A stretch of 64,000 bases of DNA, taken from Hoeflea sp. Lineage in GTDB: Bacteria > Pseudomonadota > Alphaproteobacteria > Rhizobiales > Rhizobiaceae. The stretch is taken from positions 1,550,001-1,614,000 of the forward strand of contig JACKJT010000001.1 of assembly GCA_020637795.1 (NCBI GenBank). The letters are read 5' to 3'. The translations under genes and the position numbers were made by a program. Positions 28,357 to 37,720 of this stretch are shown piece after piece; position 1 is the first letter of the stretch, and each line of letters begins with the position of its first letter. Under the pieces are notes generated by a model. The model worked only from the letters and a program-made list of their open reading frames with translations, had not been told where the DNA came from and made no database searches.

Positions 28357-29304
28357 ATGAGCAAGATCCGGAATGTCGCGGTCCAGATGGACCATGTGAG
28401 CTCGATCAAGATCGCCGGCGATTCCACCTTCGCCATGTCGCTGGAGGCGCAGGCGCGCGGCTACAAGCTGTTTCACTACACGCCGGACCAGCTGTCGATG
28501 CGCGGCGGAGTCGTCCAGGCCATCGCCGAGCCGATGATCCTGCGCGATGTCGAGGGCGACCATTTCGAGCTCGGGCCGCAGGAGAAGATCGATCTTTCGA
28601 GCATGGACGTGGTGCTGCTGCGCCAGGACCCGCCGTTCGACATGGCCTACACCACCTCGACGCATCTGCTCGAGCGGGTGCACCCGAAGACGCTGGTGGT
28701 CAACGACCCGGCCTGGGTGCGCAATTCGCCGGAGAAGATCTTCGTCACCGAGTTCCCCGACCTGATGCCGAAGACGCTGATTTCGCGCGATCCGGCGACG
28801 ATCAACGCCTTCCGCGCGGAAGTCGGCGACATGATCCTCAAGCCGCTCTACGGCAATGGCGGCGCCGGCGTGTTCCACATCAAGCCCGACGACCGCAACA
28901 TGTCCTCGCTTCTGGAAATGTTCGCGCAGATGTACCGCGAGCCGTTCATCGCGCAGGAATACCTGCCGCATGTGCGGGCCGGCGACAAGCGCATCATCCT
29001 GATCGACGGCGAGCCGGTGGGCGCCATCAACCGGGTGCCGGCGGAACACGATTCGCGCTCGAACATGCATGTCGGCGGCCGCGCCGAACACAGCGAACTG
29101 ACGGATCGCGAAAAGGAAATCTGCGCCCGCATCGGCCCGTCGCTGAAGGCGCGCGGCTTCATTCTGGTCGGCATCGACATCATCGGCGACCTGATGACCG
29201 AGATCAACGTCACCTCGCCCACCGGCATCCGCGAAATCAGGAATTTTGGCGGGCCCGACATCGCCAGCCTGTTCTGGGACGCGGTCGAATCCAAGCGGAA
29301 CTGA
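28357..29304 (+). CDS. gshB: Glutathione synthetase
   Basis: A 315-residue ATP-grasp enzyme that joins glycine to gamma-glutamylcysteine. Clear motifs are QMDHVSSIKIAGDSTFAMSLEAQ at the N-terminus, VVLLRQDPPFDMAY, MILKPLYGNGGAGVFHI (glycine-rich ATP-grasp loop) and INVTSPTGIREI at the C-terminus. The length matches the prokaryotic GshB family. GGAGAGA upstream (28341-28346) serves as a ribosome site. It follows yraN after 83 bases in the same orientation. Confidence 0.95.
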   Translation: MSKIRNVAVQMDHVSSIKIAGDSTFAMSLEAQARGYKLFHYTPDQLSMRGGVVQAIAEPMILRDVEGDHFELGPQEKIDLSSMDVVLLRQDPPFDMAYTTSTHLLERVHPKTLVVNDPAWVRNSPEKIFVTEFPDLMPKTLISRDPATINAFRAEVGDMILKPLYGNGGAGVFHIKPDDRNMSSLLEMFAQMYREPFIAQEYLPHVRAGDKRIILIDGEPVGAINRVPAEHDSRSNMHVGGRAEHSELTDREKEICARIGPSLKARGFILVGIDIIGDLMTEINVTSPTGIREIRNFGGPDIASLFWDAVESKRN

Positions 29305-29449
29305 ACCTTCTCTCCGGGAGGCCGCCAGGCCCGGCCACGGCGATTGACGGACATCAATGACCGCAGATCCCGGACTGCCATGATTTCACTTGAGCTTTCG
29401 GATTTCCGACCGCTCGAAAGCGAGATGGTCGCTTCAGGAGTGAAGAGAT

Positions 29450-29764
29450 ATGAGCAGATTTCGGGTTGTCATGGTGACCGCTGCCTCTGCGGCCATTTCT
29501 CTGGCGATTGCCGGCGTGGCGATCGCTGAAAACACGACGCTTTACGTGAAGAACAACACCGACGGGTACCTGACCGTGAATGTCGACGGCGTGTACGGGT
29601 GCAACACGTCCGCAGGATCGACCTGCTCGATACCGGTCACGGTCGGCAATCACGATCTCCACGCACACCGCAGCGATACCGGAGATACACGCACCTGCAC
29701 CAGCAAGTACATAGGCGCCAACACCTGGACCTGGACTCCCTGGCCGACCAACAATTGTTCTTGA
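29450..29764 (+). CDS. Small secreted cysteine-containing protein, function unknown
   Basis: A 104-residue protein with a clear Sec signal: basic N-terminus MSRFRVV, hydrophobic core AASAAISLAIAGVAIA and an AxA-type cleavage site before ENTT. The mature ~77 residues contain four cysteines (YGCNT, GSTCS, RTCT, NNCS), which could form two disulfides, and many Thr/Asn residues with a WTWTPWP patch. No family was recognised. GGAGT (29437-29441) is a suitable ribosome site. Confidence 0.7.
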   Translation: MSRFRVVMVTAASAAISLAIAGVAIAENTTLYVKNNTDGYLTVNVDGVYGCNTSAGSTCSIPVTVGNHDLHAHRSDTGDTRTCTSKYIGANTWTWTPWPTNNCS

Positions 29765-29827
29765 GGCGCCCCGTGAGCGCGGCGGAATGCAGGCGCCGGT
29801 AGGGCCGTCAGCGACCCGGGAAACCGG

Positions 29828-30130
29828 TTACCTCAAGGCGGCAGCGACATTACCGGGATCGAACTCGGTAATCTTGTACCTGGCGACGCCGGCCATGTGA
29901 AACGGGTCGGCGGTAATCAGTTCCTCGATGTCCGCAACCGAGCGGCCGCGGGCGATGATGACGCCGCCGGTGCGCGGCACCTTGGCGCCCGAAGCCAGGA
30001 ACAGGCCGGCTGCATAGTTTCGGTCGATGAAAGCCATGTGCGGGGCGACCAGCGGGTCGATGGTTTCAAGCGCGGTGATGTAGGTCAGATCGATGACGAA
30101 GAGATGCTCGCCATCCTTGAGAAATGCCAT
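29828..30130 (-). CDS. YciI-family protein
   Basis: A 100-residue dimeric alpha-beta-barrel-type protein. Family traits are HLFVIDLTYI at the start, a conserved Asp-His pair (MAFIDRNYAAG), and VADIEELITADPFHMAGVARYKITEF near the end, the typical DPF-H region. YciI-like proteins are thought to bind or act on small molecules; no function is assigned. Confidence 0.8.
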   Translation of the reverse strand: MAFLKDGEHLFVIDLTYITALETIDPLVAPHMAFIDRNYAAGLFLASGAKVPRTGGVIIARGRSVADIEELITADPFHMAGVARYKITEFDPGNVAAALR

Positions 30131-30637
30131 TCTACTGCTCCGTGCCGGACTGCCTGCAGGACGATAAAGCCAAGCCGGCGAAACCAGAGTCGCCGGACCA
30201 GCTCCATCTTTTTGTTTTCACGCGGTTCCGGGCGCGAAACCGGTTGCCGCTTTCGCTGGAACTGCTCTGTCCGGTCGAGTGCCGGTTCCGCCGGGCGCGC
30301 CCGGACCATGGCAATGACGTAATTCAGTTTCCGCCGGATTTGTACCCCGGCGGCCAACAATCATGTGCACAGGCCGCGCTTTTACCCGCCACGACCAGCG
30401 GTGGCGGTGCGGCGAGCCCCCGGAAGCGCGGCGAGGCCGGCACCTGTCAGCCTGGCGCCGTCCGGCGTTCCAGCACTACAACCAGCTACAGCCTTTTTCG
30501 CCTTTATGGTGTATTTGTTGCCATATTGTTCTTGTTTTAGTCCGCATACCGTGTTTCAATCACCGGCAGATCGCGCATAACGGGTAGACGTTACGGCCCG
30601 GCGCAGGTGGACAGGCAACATGAGGGGGCAGGCACAC
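30131..30637. other. Intergenic region upstream of comM
   Basis: About 507 bases with no supported gene; short open frames on both strands have no recognisable domain. An AT-rich strip at 30502-30540 (TATGGTGTATTTGTTGCCAT and onwards) could be the comM promoter. Confidence 0.5.
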
Positions 30638-30867
30638 ATGGTCGCGCGGGTCAGTACGGTTTCGTTCCAGGGCATCGAGGCGGTGCCGGTCGATGTCCAG
30701 GTGATGATCGCGCCGGGCAAGGTGAACATGCACATCGTCGGGCTGCCGGACAAGGCTGTGGCCGAGAGCCGGGAGCGGGTTCAGGCGGCGCTGCACGCCT
30801 CCGGGCTGTCGCTGCCGGCCAAGAAGGTGACCGTCAACCTGGCGCCGGCGGACCTGCCCAAGGAGGG
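30638..30867 (+). pseudogene. comM: comM (YifB-like Mg chelatase), 5' fragment cut by insertion
   Basis: The fragment encodes ~76 residues: MVARVSTVSFQGIEAVP, VMIAPGKVNMHIVGLPDK and AVAESRERVQAAL, ending at NLAPADLPKEG, where the intact family continues with SHFDLPIALG. That continuation is found 1.9 kb downstream at 32774. Start ATG 30638 has GAGGGGG nine bases upstream. The remaining 22 codons of the open frame after 30867 belong to the inserted DNA. ComM is a helicase-like AAA+ protein that promotes branch migration in natural transformation, so this gene is probably inactive. Confidence 0.9.
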
Positions 30868-30991
30868 AGTCCTTCTGCCACTTCGAGATTTGTATTCAGA
30901 CTTCAAACCATTGTTTTAATGAGATATTTTTTGTTGATTGCATAGGATACAATTACTTCACGCATCGAAGTGGTGTTTTCCGAAGCGCTCC

Positions 30992-31386
30992 TCAACCGCT
31001 CTCGTCTTCGGTGATGCATTGGCGCGGCGTGGCAACCAGTGTTGCGTCCATTGTCCGGCAGCCAATTGCGTACCCAATTCCATGATGGGTAAACCCTCCG
31101 CCAATTGGAAGATAACCCGCCGAATTGATCGCCCGGTCCCGCCACTTGAACGCTTTGTCGAGGAATATCGCCTCGATCAATACCTCATGAAATTCCGGCA
31201 GCGTATTGGCATCGGGCATTTGGTCGGCGGAGCCAAGACAATGGAACCGCATCTAAGGCAGCCGGTCGCGCAACATGTAGGCGGTCTGCCCAAGACTCAG
31301 ATCACGAATTGACTGCAGCACAAGGATCATAAACTTCAGGATGGGATCGAACGGCGGGCGACCACCCTTTGAGGGCCCGCCATGAC
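30992..31386 (-). pseudogene. Degraded IS5-family transposase remnant
   Basis: Read on the minus strand from ~31386, the sequence gives SKGGRPPFDPILKFMI and DLSLGQTAYMLRDRLP, then an in-frame TAG, then MRFHCLGSADQMPDANTLPE and, after a disrupted stretch, MDATLVATPRQCITEDE. These match successive segments of IS5-family transposases (GGRPPFDPVLMFKIL, DRLSFMRFLGL, PDAKTIW, VDATIV). It stops before the C-terminal catalytic part. Upstream it is interrupted by the IS at 31398. Confidence 0.75.
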
Positions 31387-31397
31387 ACAATGCCTTA

Positions 31398-32329
31398 GAG
31401 CCCGATTTGAAAGTTGTTGAGTGATATCAGTGGGATGTGATTCCGTCGGATTGTCAAAGATTCGATGGAGGCCACTATGTCCTGGACTGATATCACCCGC
31501 GCCGAGCATAACCGCAATTCCGACCGCTATCCAACCGATTTGACGGACGGCGAGTGGGCTGTGGTGTCACCGCTGGTTCCGCCTTCGCGAACAGGCGGCC
31601 GGCCTCGTACGAGCGACATGCGCGAGGTGATGAACGCAATTCTCTACATCGCTGGCGGCGGCATCCCATGGCGAATGCTGCCGAAGGATTTCCCGCCTGT
31701 TTCCACGGTGCGGGGCTATTTCTACCGCTGGCGCAACGATGGAACCTTGGCGTTGATGAATTTTGCGCTGGTGCAGGTGGCGCGGGAACTTGAAGGCAAG
31801 GAACCGTGCCCGAGTGCCGGGATAATCGACAGTCAGAGTGTTAAAACCACTGAAAGTGGAGGGGTTTGTGGGTATGACGCGGGCCAGAAAACCAAAGGCC
31901 GCAAGCGTCATATTGTGACTGACACCAACGGATTCATGGTCGGGTTGCTGGTGCATAGCGCTGCAGTTCAGGATCGTGACGGGGCGGTGCCGACGCTACG
32001 ATCGATCCGCCGCTTCTATCCGTTCTTGCGGCACATCTTTGCAGACGGCGGGTATAGCGGCGACAAGCTGAAACAGGCGCTGACGGGCAATGGCGACTGG
32101 ACCATCGAGGTTGTCAGGCGCTGCGACGACCAGAAGGGCTTCAAGGTCTCCCGCGCCGCTGGGTTGTCGAACGCACGTTCGCATGGCTGGGAAGGTCCCG
32201 CAGGCTGGCCAAGGACTGGGAGAAATCCATCCAGAGTTCAACAGCATGGACCCTCATCGCCCATATCCGCATTCTCATGCGGCGGTTGGCAAGGCATTGC
32301 GAGCAATGAATAACTTTTGAATCGGGCTC
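31398..32329 (+). mobile_element. IS5-family insertion sequence, copy 1
   Basis: 932 bases bounded by inverted repeats GAGCCCGATTTGAAAGTT (31398-31415) and its counterpart ending AAATCGGGCTC-like (AATCGGGCTC, 32320-32329). It is flanked by TTA on the left and TAA on the right, so the expected TNA-type target duplication differs by one base. The transposase reads left to right. An apparently identical copy lies in inverted orientation at 56840-57771. Architecture and termini suggest the IS427/IS1031 side of the IS5 family. Confidence 0.88.
31465..32313 (+). CDS. IS5-family transposase, frameshifted before its last catalytic residue
   Basis: Open frame of 282 residues. The first ~230 are a normal IS5/IS427-type transposase: LTDGEWAVVSPLVPPSRTGG, IIDSQSVKTTESGG with the first catalytic Asp, and HIFADGGYSGDKL with the second. 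After GFKV (base ~32146) this frame becomes meaningless, while the adjacent frame reads PRRWVVERTFAWLG and SRRLAKDWEKSIQSSTAW to a TGA at 32307-32309; that frame holds the catalytic Glu (VVERTF). One base (GTCTC where GTCCTC is expected) appears missing. Either the gene is dead or it uses frameshifting; the second IS copy has the identical lesion. Confidence 0.85.
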   Translation: MEATMSWTDITRAEHNRNSDRYPTDLTDGEWAVVSPLVPPSRTGGRPRTSDMREVMNAILYIAGGGIPWRMLPKDFPPVSTVRGYFYRWRNDGTLALMNFALVQVARELEGKEPCPSAGIIDSQSVKTTESGGVCGYDAGQKTKGRKRHIVTDTNGFMVGLLVHSAAVQDRDGAVPTLRSIRRFYPFLRHIFADGGYSGDKLKQALTGNGDWTIEVVRRCDDQKGFKVSRAAGLSNARSHGWEGPAGWPRTGRNPSRVQQHGPSSPISAFSCGGWQGIASNE

Positions 32330-32542
32330 TAAGTGATTTTGAGCTGAATAAGAGGCCGCTGACCGCGAAGGCTAGCGACAGACTTCGACGGGTCCTCGAA
32401 GAAAACCATATCCAGTTCATAGCCGTGAATTCTGCAAGCAGTGAAATTATTGGGGCCGGAGTACGCTGGCGTCCGGAGAGCCACGGCATGGATATTAAGA
32501 TTCTCTAGGCCTCTAAGCGTCGCTGCGATGGAGTTCAATAAG

Positions 32543-32705
32543 CCCGACCTGACGGTCGGGTCCGGGCGGCTTCGCCGAAGTGGACGGCCTTCGGCCGGCT
32601 TTTCTTGTTCAAAGGTACGTCGGTGATCTTCGGCTGTACAAGTGGCGATGGCCAGATCACCGACCCTTTGACAAAGCGGAATCTGCCTTCGGCAGATGCT
32701 TTTTT
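32543..32705 (+). repeat. Hairpin-rich segment in the right part of the comM insertion
   Basis: Several inverted repeats follow each other: CCCGACC/GGTCGGG (32543-32560), CGGC/GCCG (32567-32577), GGCC/GGCC (32586-32596), a 16 bp stem made of CAAAGG + GTCGGTGATC (32610-32628, three-base bulge) with GATCACCGAC + CCTTTG (32655-32670), and ATCTGCC/GGCAGAT (32681-32697) followed by six T (32700-32705). Three have TTC loops. The last resembles an intrinsic terminator on the plus strand. It may be a structured RNA or an element end. Confidence 0.5.
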
Positions 32706-32773
32706 GATTGTATAACTTTTGAAATCAACCATAGATCGTCTATAGATACATGAATGTCGAATATGGCAGATGC

Positions 32774-34075
32774 AGCCATTTCGACCTGCCGATCGCGCTG
32801 GGGCTGATGGCGGCGCTCGGGGCCATTCCGGGCGATGCGCTCGACGGCTACGTGGTGCTGGGGGAGTTGTCGCTCGACGGCACCATCGCCAGCGTCGCCG
32901 GCGCGCTGCCGGCTGCCATCGGCGCCAATGCGCTGGGCAAGGGGCTGATCTGCCCGGCGGGCAGCGGGCCGGAGGCGGCCTGGGCCGGCGCGGAGATCGA
33001 CATCCTCGCGCCGCGCTCGCTGATCGCCATCGCCAATCATTTCCGCGGCACGCAGGTGCTGGGTCGCCCGGTGCCGGCGATGCGGGCCGCCCCCGCCAAC
33101 ATGCCTGACCTGTCGGACATAAGAGGCCAGGAGACCGCCAAGCGGGCGCTCGAGGTGGCAGCCGCCGGCGGGCACAATCTGATCATGGTCGGGCCGCCCG
33201 GCTCCGGCAAATCGATGCTGGCGGCGCGGCTGCCCTCGATCCTGCCGCCGCTATCGGCGGCCGAGTTGCTGGAAGTCTCGATGATCCATTCCATCGCCGG
33301 GCAGCTGGCGGGCGGCAAGCTCTCGGACCGGCGGCCGTTCCGGGCGCCGCATCATTCGGCCTCGATGGCGGCGATGGTCGGCGGCGGGTTGCGCGCCCGG
33401 CCGGGCGAGGTGTCGCTGGCGCATAACGGCATCCTGTTTCTCGACGAATTCCCCGAATTCACGCCGCAGGTGCTCGATTCACTGAGGCAGCCGCTGGAGA
33501 ACGGCGAGAGCGTGATTGCCCGGGCCAACCACCGGGTCAGCTATCCCGCCAACATCCAGCTGATCGCGGCGATGAACCCGTGCCGCTGCGGCATGGCGGG
33601 CGAGCCGGGACACAGCTGCTCGCGCGGACCGCGCTGCCAGGCCGATTACCAGGGGCGGATTTCAGGACCGCTGATGGACCGGATCGACATCCGCATCGAT
33701 GTGCCGGCGGTCAGCGCGCAGGACCTGATCAAGCCGCAGGCGGCGGAGGGTAGCGCCGACGTAGCCGCCCGGGTGGCGGCGGCGCGCCGCATGCAGCAGG
33801 CCCGCTACCTCGATCTCGGCCGGCCCGACATCCGCACCAACTCGCAATGCACGACCTCGCTGGTCGAGCAGGTAGCCCGGCCCGACCAGGGCGGACAGGC
33901 GCTGTTGAGCGACGCGGCGGAGAAGATGCGGTTTTCGGCGCGTGCCTACCACCGCATTCTCAAGGTGGCGCGGACGCTGGCCGATCTCGACGGCGCGGAA
34001 ACCGTCGGGCGAATCCACCTGGCGGAGGCGATCTCCTACCGTATCGGCGCCGAGCGGGTGTCGCAGGCGGCGTGA
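32774..34075 (+). pseudogene. comM: comM (YifB-like Mg chelatase), 3' fragment
   Basis: Resumes exactly at the residue where the 5' fragment stops: SHFDLPIALGLMAALGA. It contains the chelatase-type AAA+ domain (VGPPGSGKSMLAARLPSILPP, Walker A; ILFLDEFPEF, Walker B) and the C-terminal YifB domain with CRCGMAGEPGH and RISGPLMDRIDI. About 433 residues are left. An ATG at 32750 inside the insertion continues in frame, so a truncated product could be made, but the N-terminal domain is missing. Confidence 0.9.
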
Positions 34076-34162
34076 GCCCGCGGTATTCCGCGCTGCCGGC
34101 TGCCACTTCCCGCGCGTCCGGTGGTATCGGTAAGTGAGAATATAATATTTAGGGCGAAGCCG

Positions 34163-34189
34163 CCCCTCCATACCCGAGGTATGGAGGGG
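34163..34189. terminator. Hairpin between convergent comM and cysK
   Basis: A perfect 12 bp stem, CCCCTCCATACC and GGTATGGAGGGG, with a three-base loop. It lies between the convergent ends of the comM fragment and cysK and could serve both strands. There is no strong T-run on either side. The right arm ends in GGGGCTAT, as in the hairpin at 46615-46649. Confidence 0.55.
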
Positions 34190-34209
34190 CTATTTCTGGT
34201 GAATGAGCC

Positions 34210-35184
<975 letters not shown>

Positions 35185-35363
35185 GAGATGCTCCTTCTGG
35201 TTGGCGCGAGTGTAGGTCAGGCCTCGACCTCGCGCCAGCCATCACCACCGGCGACGGGTCGAATGGCACGCAATCTCATTCCCATTCTCAAGCCTATTTC
35301 GGAACAACATTCCACATTCCGGCTCAAGCGGTCCAATCCTGACCGCCAGCATCCGTGAGCGGG

Positions 35364-35723
35364 TCAGTCCTCGGTCGCCTCCGGCGGCAGCGTGGGCACC
35401 CAGTGCATGGCCCAATCGCCCAGGGGCTCGAGGTGAGCGAACAGATCACGGCCGGTTTTCGTCAGCGCGTAGCCTGCGGCGGTGTTCTCGATGAGACCGA
35501 CGCTGCGCAATTCCTTGAGGCGGGTGTTGAGCACGCTGGGTGACGCCGAGCCGCAACGGTCCTGCAGGTCGCGAAAGGTGCGCGGCGTCCCCGCCAAGTT
35601 CCACAGAATGCCCATGGCCCAGCGCCGGCTCAACAGGTCAAACAGCACCATGATCGGTTGCCCGCTCCGCGAGCCGCGAACCGGTTGTCCCAATCTTGCA
35701 ACAGGCTTGCTGTCGCTCGGCAT
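35364..35723 (-). CDS. HxlR-family winged-helix regulator
   Basis: A 119-residue protein with the HxlR core: LLSRRWAMGILWNL, GTPRTFRDLQ, SPSVLNTRLKELRSVGLI and YALTKTGRDLFAHL. The ATG at 35723 is chosen since GGGAGG precedes it by several bases; a start at 35855 adds unrelated residues. HxlR regulators often sense reactive electrophiles or oxidants. It is divergent from an EamA-type exporter, with two inverted repeats between them. Confidence 0.88.
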   Translation of the reverse strand: MPSDSKPVARLGQPVRGSRSGQPIMVLFDLLSRRWAMGILWNLAGTPRTFRDLQDRCGSASPSVLNTRLKELRSVGLIENTAAGYALTKTGRDLFAHLEPLGDWAMHWVPTLPPEATED

Positions 35724-35768
35724 CGCGGCCTCCCTTTCAAGAACGGTCACAAGCGTGACAGGCCTGTT

Positions 35769-35810
35769 GCTACTATTTTCGTAGCGTGCAATGCTACTGA
35801 TATAGTAGCA
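35769..35810. promoter_or_regulatory. Pair of inverted repeats in the hxlR/eamA intergenic region
   Basis: The first is GCTAC-TATTTTC-GTAGC (35769-35785). The second is a perfect TGCTACT-GATAT-AGTAGCA (35792-35810), 7 bp arms with a 5-base centre. Both share GCTAC/GTAGC arms, 24 bases apart centre to centre, on the same face of the helix roughly two turns apart. They lie 20-60 bases from both start codons, as expected for an operator of the adjacent HxlR protein. Confidence 0.6.
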
Positions 35811-35829
35811 AACTACAGGAAACACCGGA

Positions 35830-36765
35830 ATGGGCAAGGCATCCTTTATCGACATCGTGCTGTGGCTGGCCCTGGCCGCGATGTGGAGTTCCTCCTACGC
35901 GGTGATCAAAATCGGCGTTGCAACCCTCGAACCAGCGGTGCTGGTTTTTGGACGATTGCTGGCCGGAAGCGTCATCATCCACGCCATCCTGCGGAGCCGC
36001 GGGCTGGTTCTTTCGCGGGATCCGGCGGTATGGTTCTCCTACGCGGTGACCGGGTTGCTGGGCAGTGCAGTGCCTTTTCTGCTGATCACCCATGGCGAGC
36101 AATCGGTCGACAGTGCGCTCGCCTCGATCCTGATGGGCGCGTCACCGGTGATGACCCTGCTGCTTGCCGCATGGCTTGTTCCGCAGGAGCGGCTGACGCT
36201 GCGAACGTCGATCGGAATCGCCGGAGGGTTATCGGGCGTCGCCGTGCTTGTCGGACCGGCAGCACTTGCGGGTCTGGGTGAACAGCTTGGCGGACAATTG
36301 GCGATTCTTGCCGCGACCGCCTGTTACGCCGCCTCCACGGTCTATATCCGCCGGGCAGTCACCCGCCCGCCGTTGGAGATGGCGGCGGGGTCCATGCTCG
36401 TTGCCACGCTGATCATGGGATGCATCGTTATAGTTTCGGATGCAGAGCTGAGGCGAACGGATCTCGGCGCCTCCTCGCTGGGCGCGGTGCTTTACCTCGG
36501 TCTGTTTTCAACAGGCTGCGCCAACCTGGTCTATTTCCACCTGGTGCCGCGGCTGGGGGCGACGCGGATGTCGCAGGTCAATTTCGCCGTGCCGGTCGGC
36601 GGGGCGCTGCTGGGGTTCCTGCTGCTTGGCGAGGCCCTGACCGCACAGCGGCTGCTCGCGCTGGCCATCATCATCGGCTCGATCTATCTGGGCACCAGCA
36701 AATCGGCAAAGCCCGTCAGCGCACGAGAAACCCCGCCGCCAGCGGATCATCCTCCTCGAGGATGA
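35830..36765 (+). CDS. EamA/DMT-family transporter
   Basis: A 311-residue membrane protein of ten hydrophobic helices arranged as two EamA repeats (LALAAMWSSSYAVIKIGV in the first; ATACYAASTVYIRRAV beginning the second; and GGALLGFLLLGEALTAQR). The family exports amino acids, metabolites or drugs. Divergence from an HxlR gene suggests induction by the compound exported. The 3' end overlaps the convergent dehydratase gene by 50 bases. Confidence 0.88.
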   Translation: MGKASFIDIVLWLALAAMWSSSYAVIKIGVATLEPAVLVFGRLLAGSVIIHAILRSRGLVLSRDPAVWFSYAVTGLLGSAVPFLLITHGEQSVDSALASILMGASPVMTLLLAAWLVPQERLTLRTSIGIAGGLSGVAVLVGPAALAGLGEQLGGQLAILAATACYAASTVYIRRAVTRPPLEMAAGSMLVATLIMGCIVIVSDAELRRTDLGASSLGAVLYLGLFSTGCANLVYFHLVPRLGATRMSQVNFAVPVGGALLGFLLLGEALTAQRLLALAIIIGSIYLGTSKSAKPVSARETPPPADHPPRG

Positions 36766-37720
36766 ACTCGGCCTTGCCCGCATAGAATGCGCGTCCGGAA
36801 ACACGGGCGGTGATGGCGGGGTGCGGCCCGCAGCTCGTCAGCGAGGCGACCGAGCCCGAAAACCGGCTGCCGACGATGCTTTCGAAGATCCGCGTCTGCC
36901 CGGCCGCGATCTGGCCGCGGGCCTGCATTGCCGCCAGCCGGGCGGTGACGCCGGATCCGGTGGGCGAACGGTCGACCTGGCGGTCGGCGAAGACGCAGAC
37001 ATTGCGCGTCGGTCGCTCCGAATAGGCATCGTTGCCATCGGTGAGGATCGAGCCATAGAGGAAGGCCAGATCCTCGGCATCGGGATGGCTCAGCGGGATT
37101 GCCGCCTGGGCCGCCTTGGTCAGCTGATCGGCGGCTTCGACGAAAGCCGCGACCGGATCGCGGCCGAACCTGAGACCAAACTGGCGGGCATCGGCGAGCG
37201 CGTAAAACGCGCCGCCATAGGCGATGTCAAAATCGATCTTGCCCCAATTGCCGAGCGCAAGTGTCTGATTGCGGGCAAACAGGAAGGAGGGCACGCTTTC
37301 GAAGCTGACATCGGCGGCCTTGCCGTCGCGGATGGCGACCTCGGCGCGCACCAGCCCGCAGGGGCACTCGATGTTGACCGTGGCGCGGTCGCCGTCGGGC
37401 TCGACCAGCCCCTGATCCACCGCGTAGCGGCCAAGCGCGATGATGGCGTGGCCGCACATGGTGGAATAGCCCTCGTTGTGCATGAACAGCACCGCCAGAT
37501 CGGCGCCGGGCAGATCCGGCTCGACCAGCAGCGCGCCATACATGTCAAAATGGCCGCGCGGCTCGAACATCAGGATCTTGCGCAAGTGATCGAGGTTGTC
37601 GCGCACATGGGCGCGCTTTTGCAGGATCGTACCCTTCGGCAGATCGGGATAGCCGGAGGTGATGATCCTGAGCGGCTCGCCGCCGGTATGCATGTCGATG
37701 ACGGTGAGCGGGCCGCTCAT
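36716..37720 (-). CDS. Trans-3-hydroxy-L-proline dehydratase (proline racemase family)
   Basis: A 334-residue member of the proline racemase family. The first active-site motif has its Cys (STMCGHAIIALGR), but the second reads DRSPTGSGVTARLA, with Thr where racemases and 4-hydroxyproline epimerases have Cys. That Cys-to-Thr change marks the trans-3-hydroxy-L-proline dehydratases, which form pyrroline-2-carboxylate. HTGGEPLRI at the N-terminus is also typical. Its ATG overlaps the dut stop by four bases, so the two may be co-translated, though they are not functionally linked. Confidence 0.82.
   Translation of the reverse strand: MSGPLTVIDMHTGGEPLRIITSGYPDLPKGTILQKRAHVRDNLDHLRKILMFEPRGHFDMYGALLVEPDLPGADLAVLFMHNEGYSTMCGHAIIALGRYAVDQGLVEPDGDRATVNIECPCGLVRAEVAIRDGKAADVSFESVPSFLFARNQTLALGNWGKIDFDIAYGGAFYALADARQFGLRFGRDPVAAFVEAADQLTKAAQAAIPLSHPDAEDLAFLYGSILTDGNDAYSERPTRNVCVFADRQVDRSPTGSGVTARLAAMQARGQIAAGQTRIFESIVGSRFSGSVASLTSCGPHPAITARVSGRAFYAGKAEFILEEDDPLAAGFLVR

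Larger units (their letters stand above)
30868..32772. mobile_element. Composite insertion in comM: older element with nested IS
   Basis: About 1.9 kb separates the two halves of comM. The ends carry inverted repeats: TCTGCCAcTTCGA (30874-30886) at the left and its rough complement TCGAAtaTGGCAGA (32757-32770) at the right, so the piece looks like an element that inserted and was then hit by the 932-base IS at 31398-32329. Without that IS it is about 970 bases: an IS5-family transposase remnant on the left and a hairpin-rich segment on the right. A target duplication could not be identified, so the boundaries are approximate within a few bases. Confidence 0.7.

Noticed and set aside
30868..32772. 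AbaR/Tn7-like island at comM
   Set aside because: Such islands enter comM in Acinetobacter, but no tni-type transposition genes or matching ends are present; the insert is only 1.9 kb of IS-type DNA.
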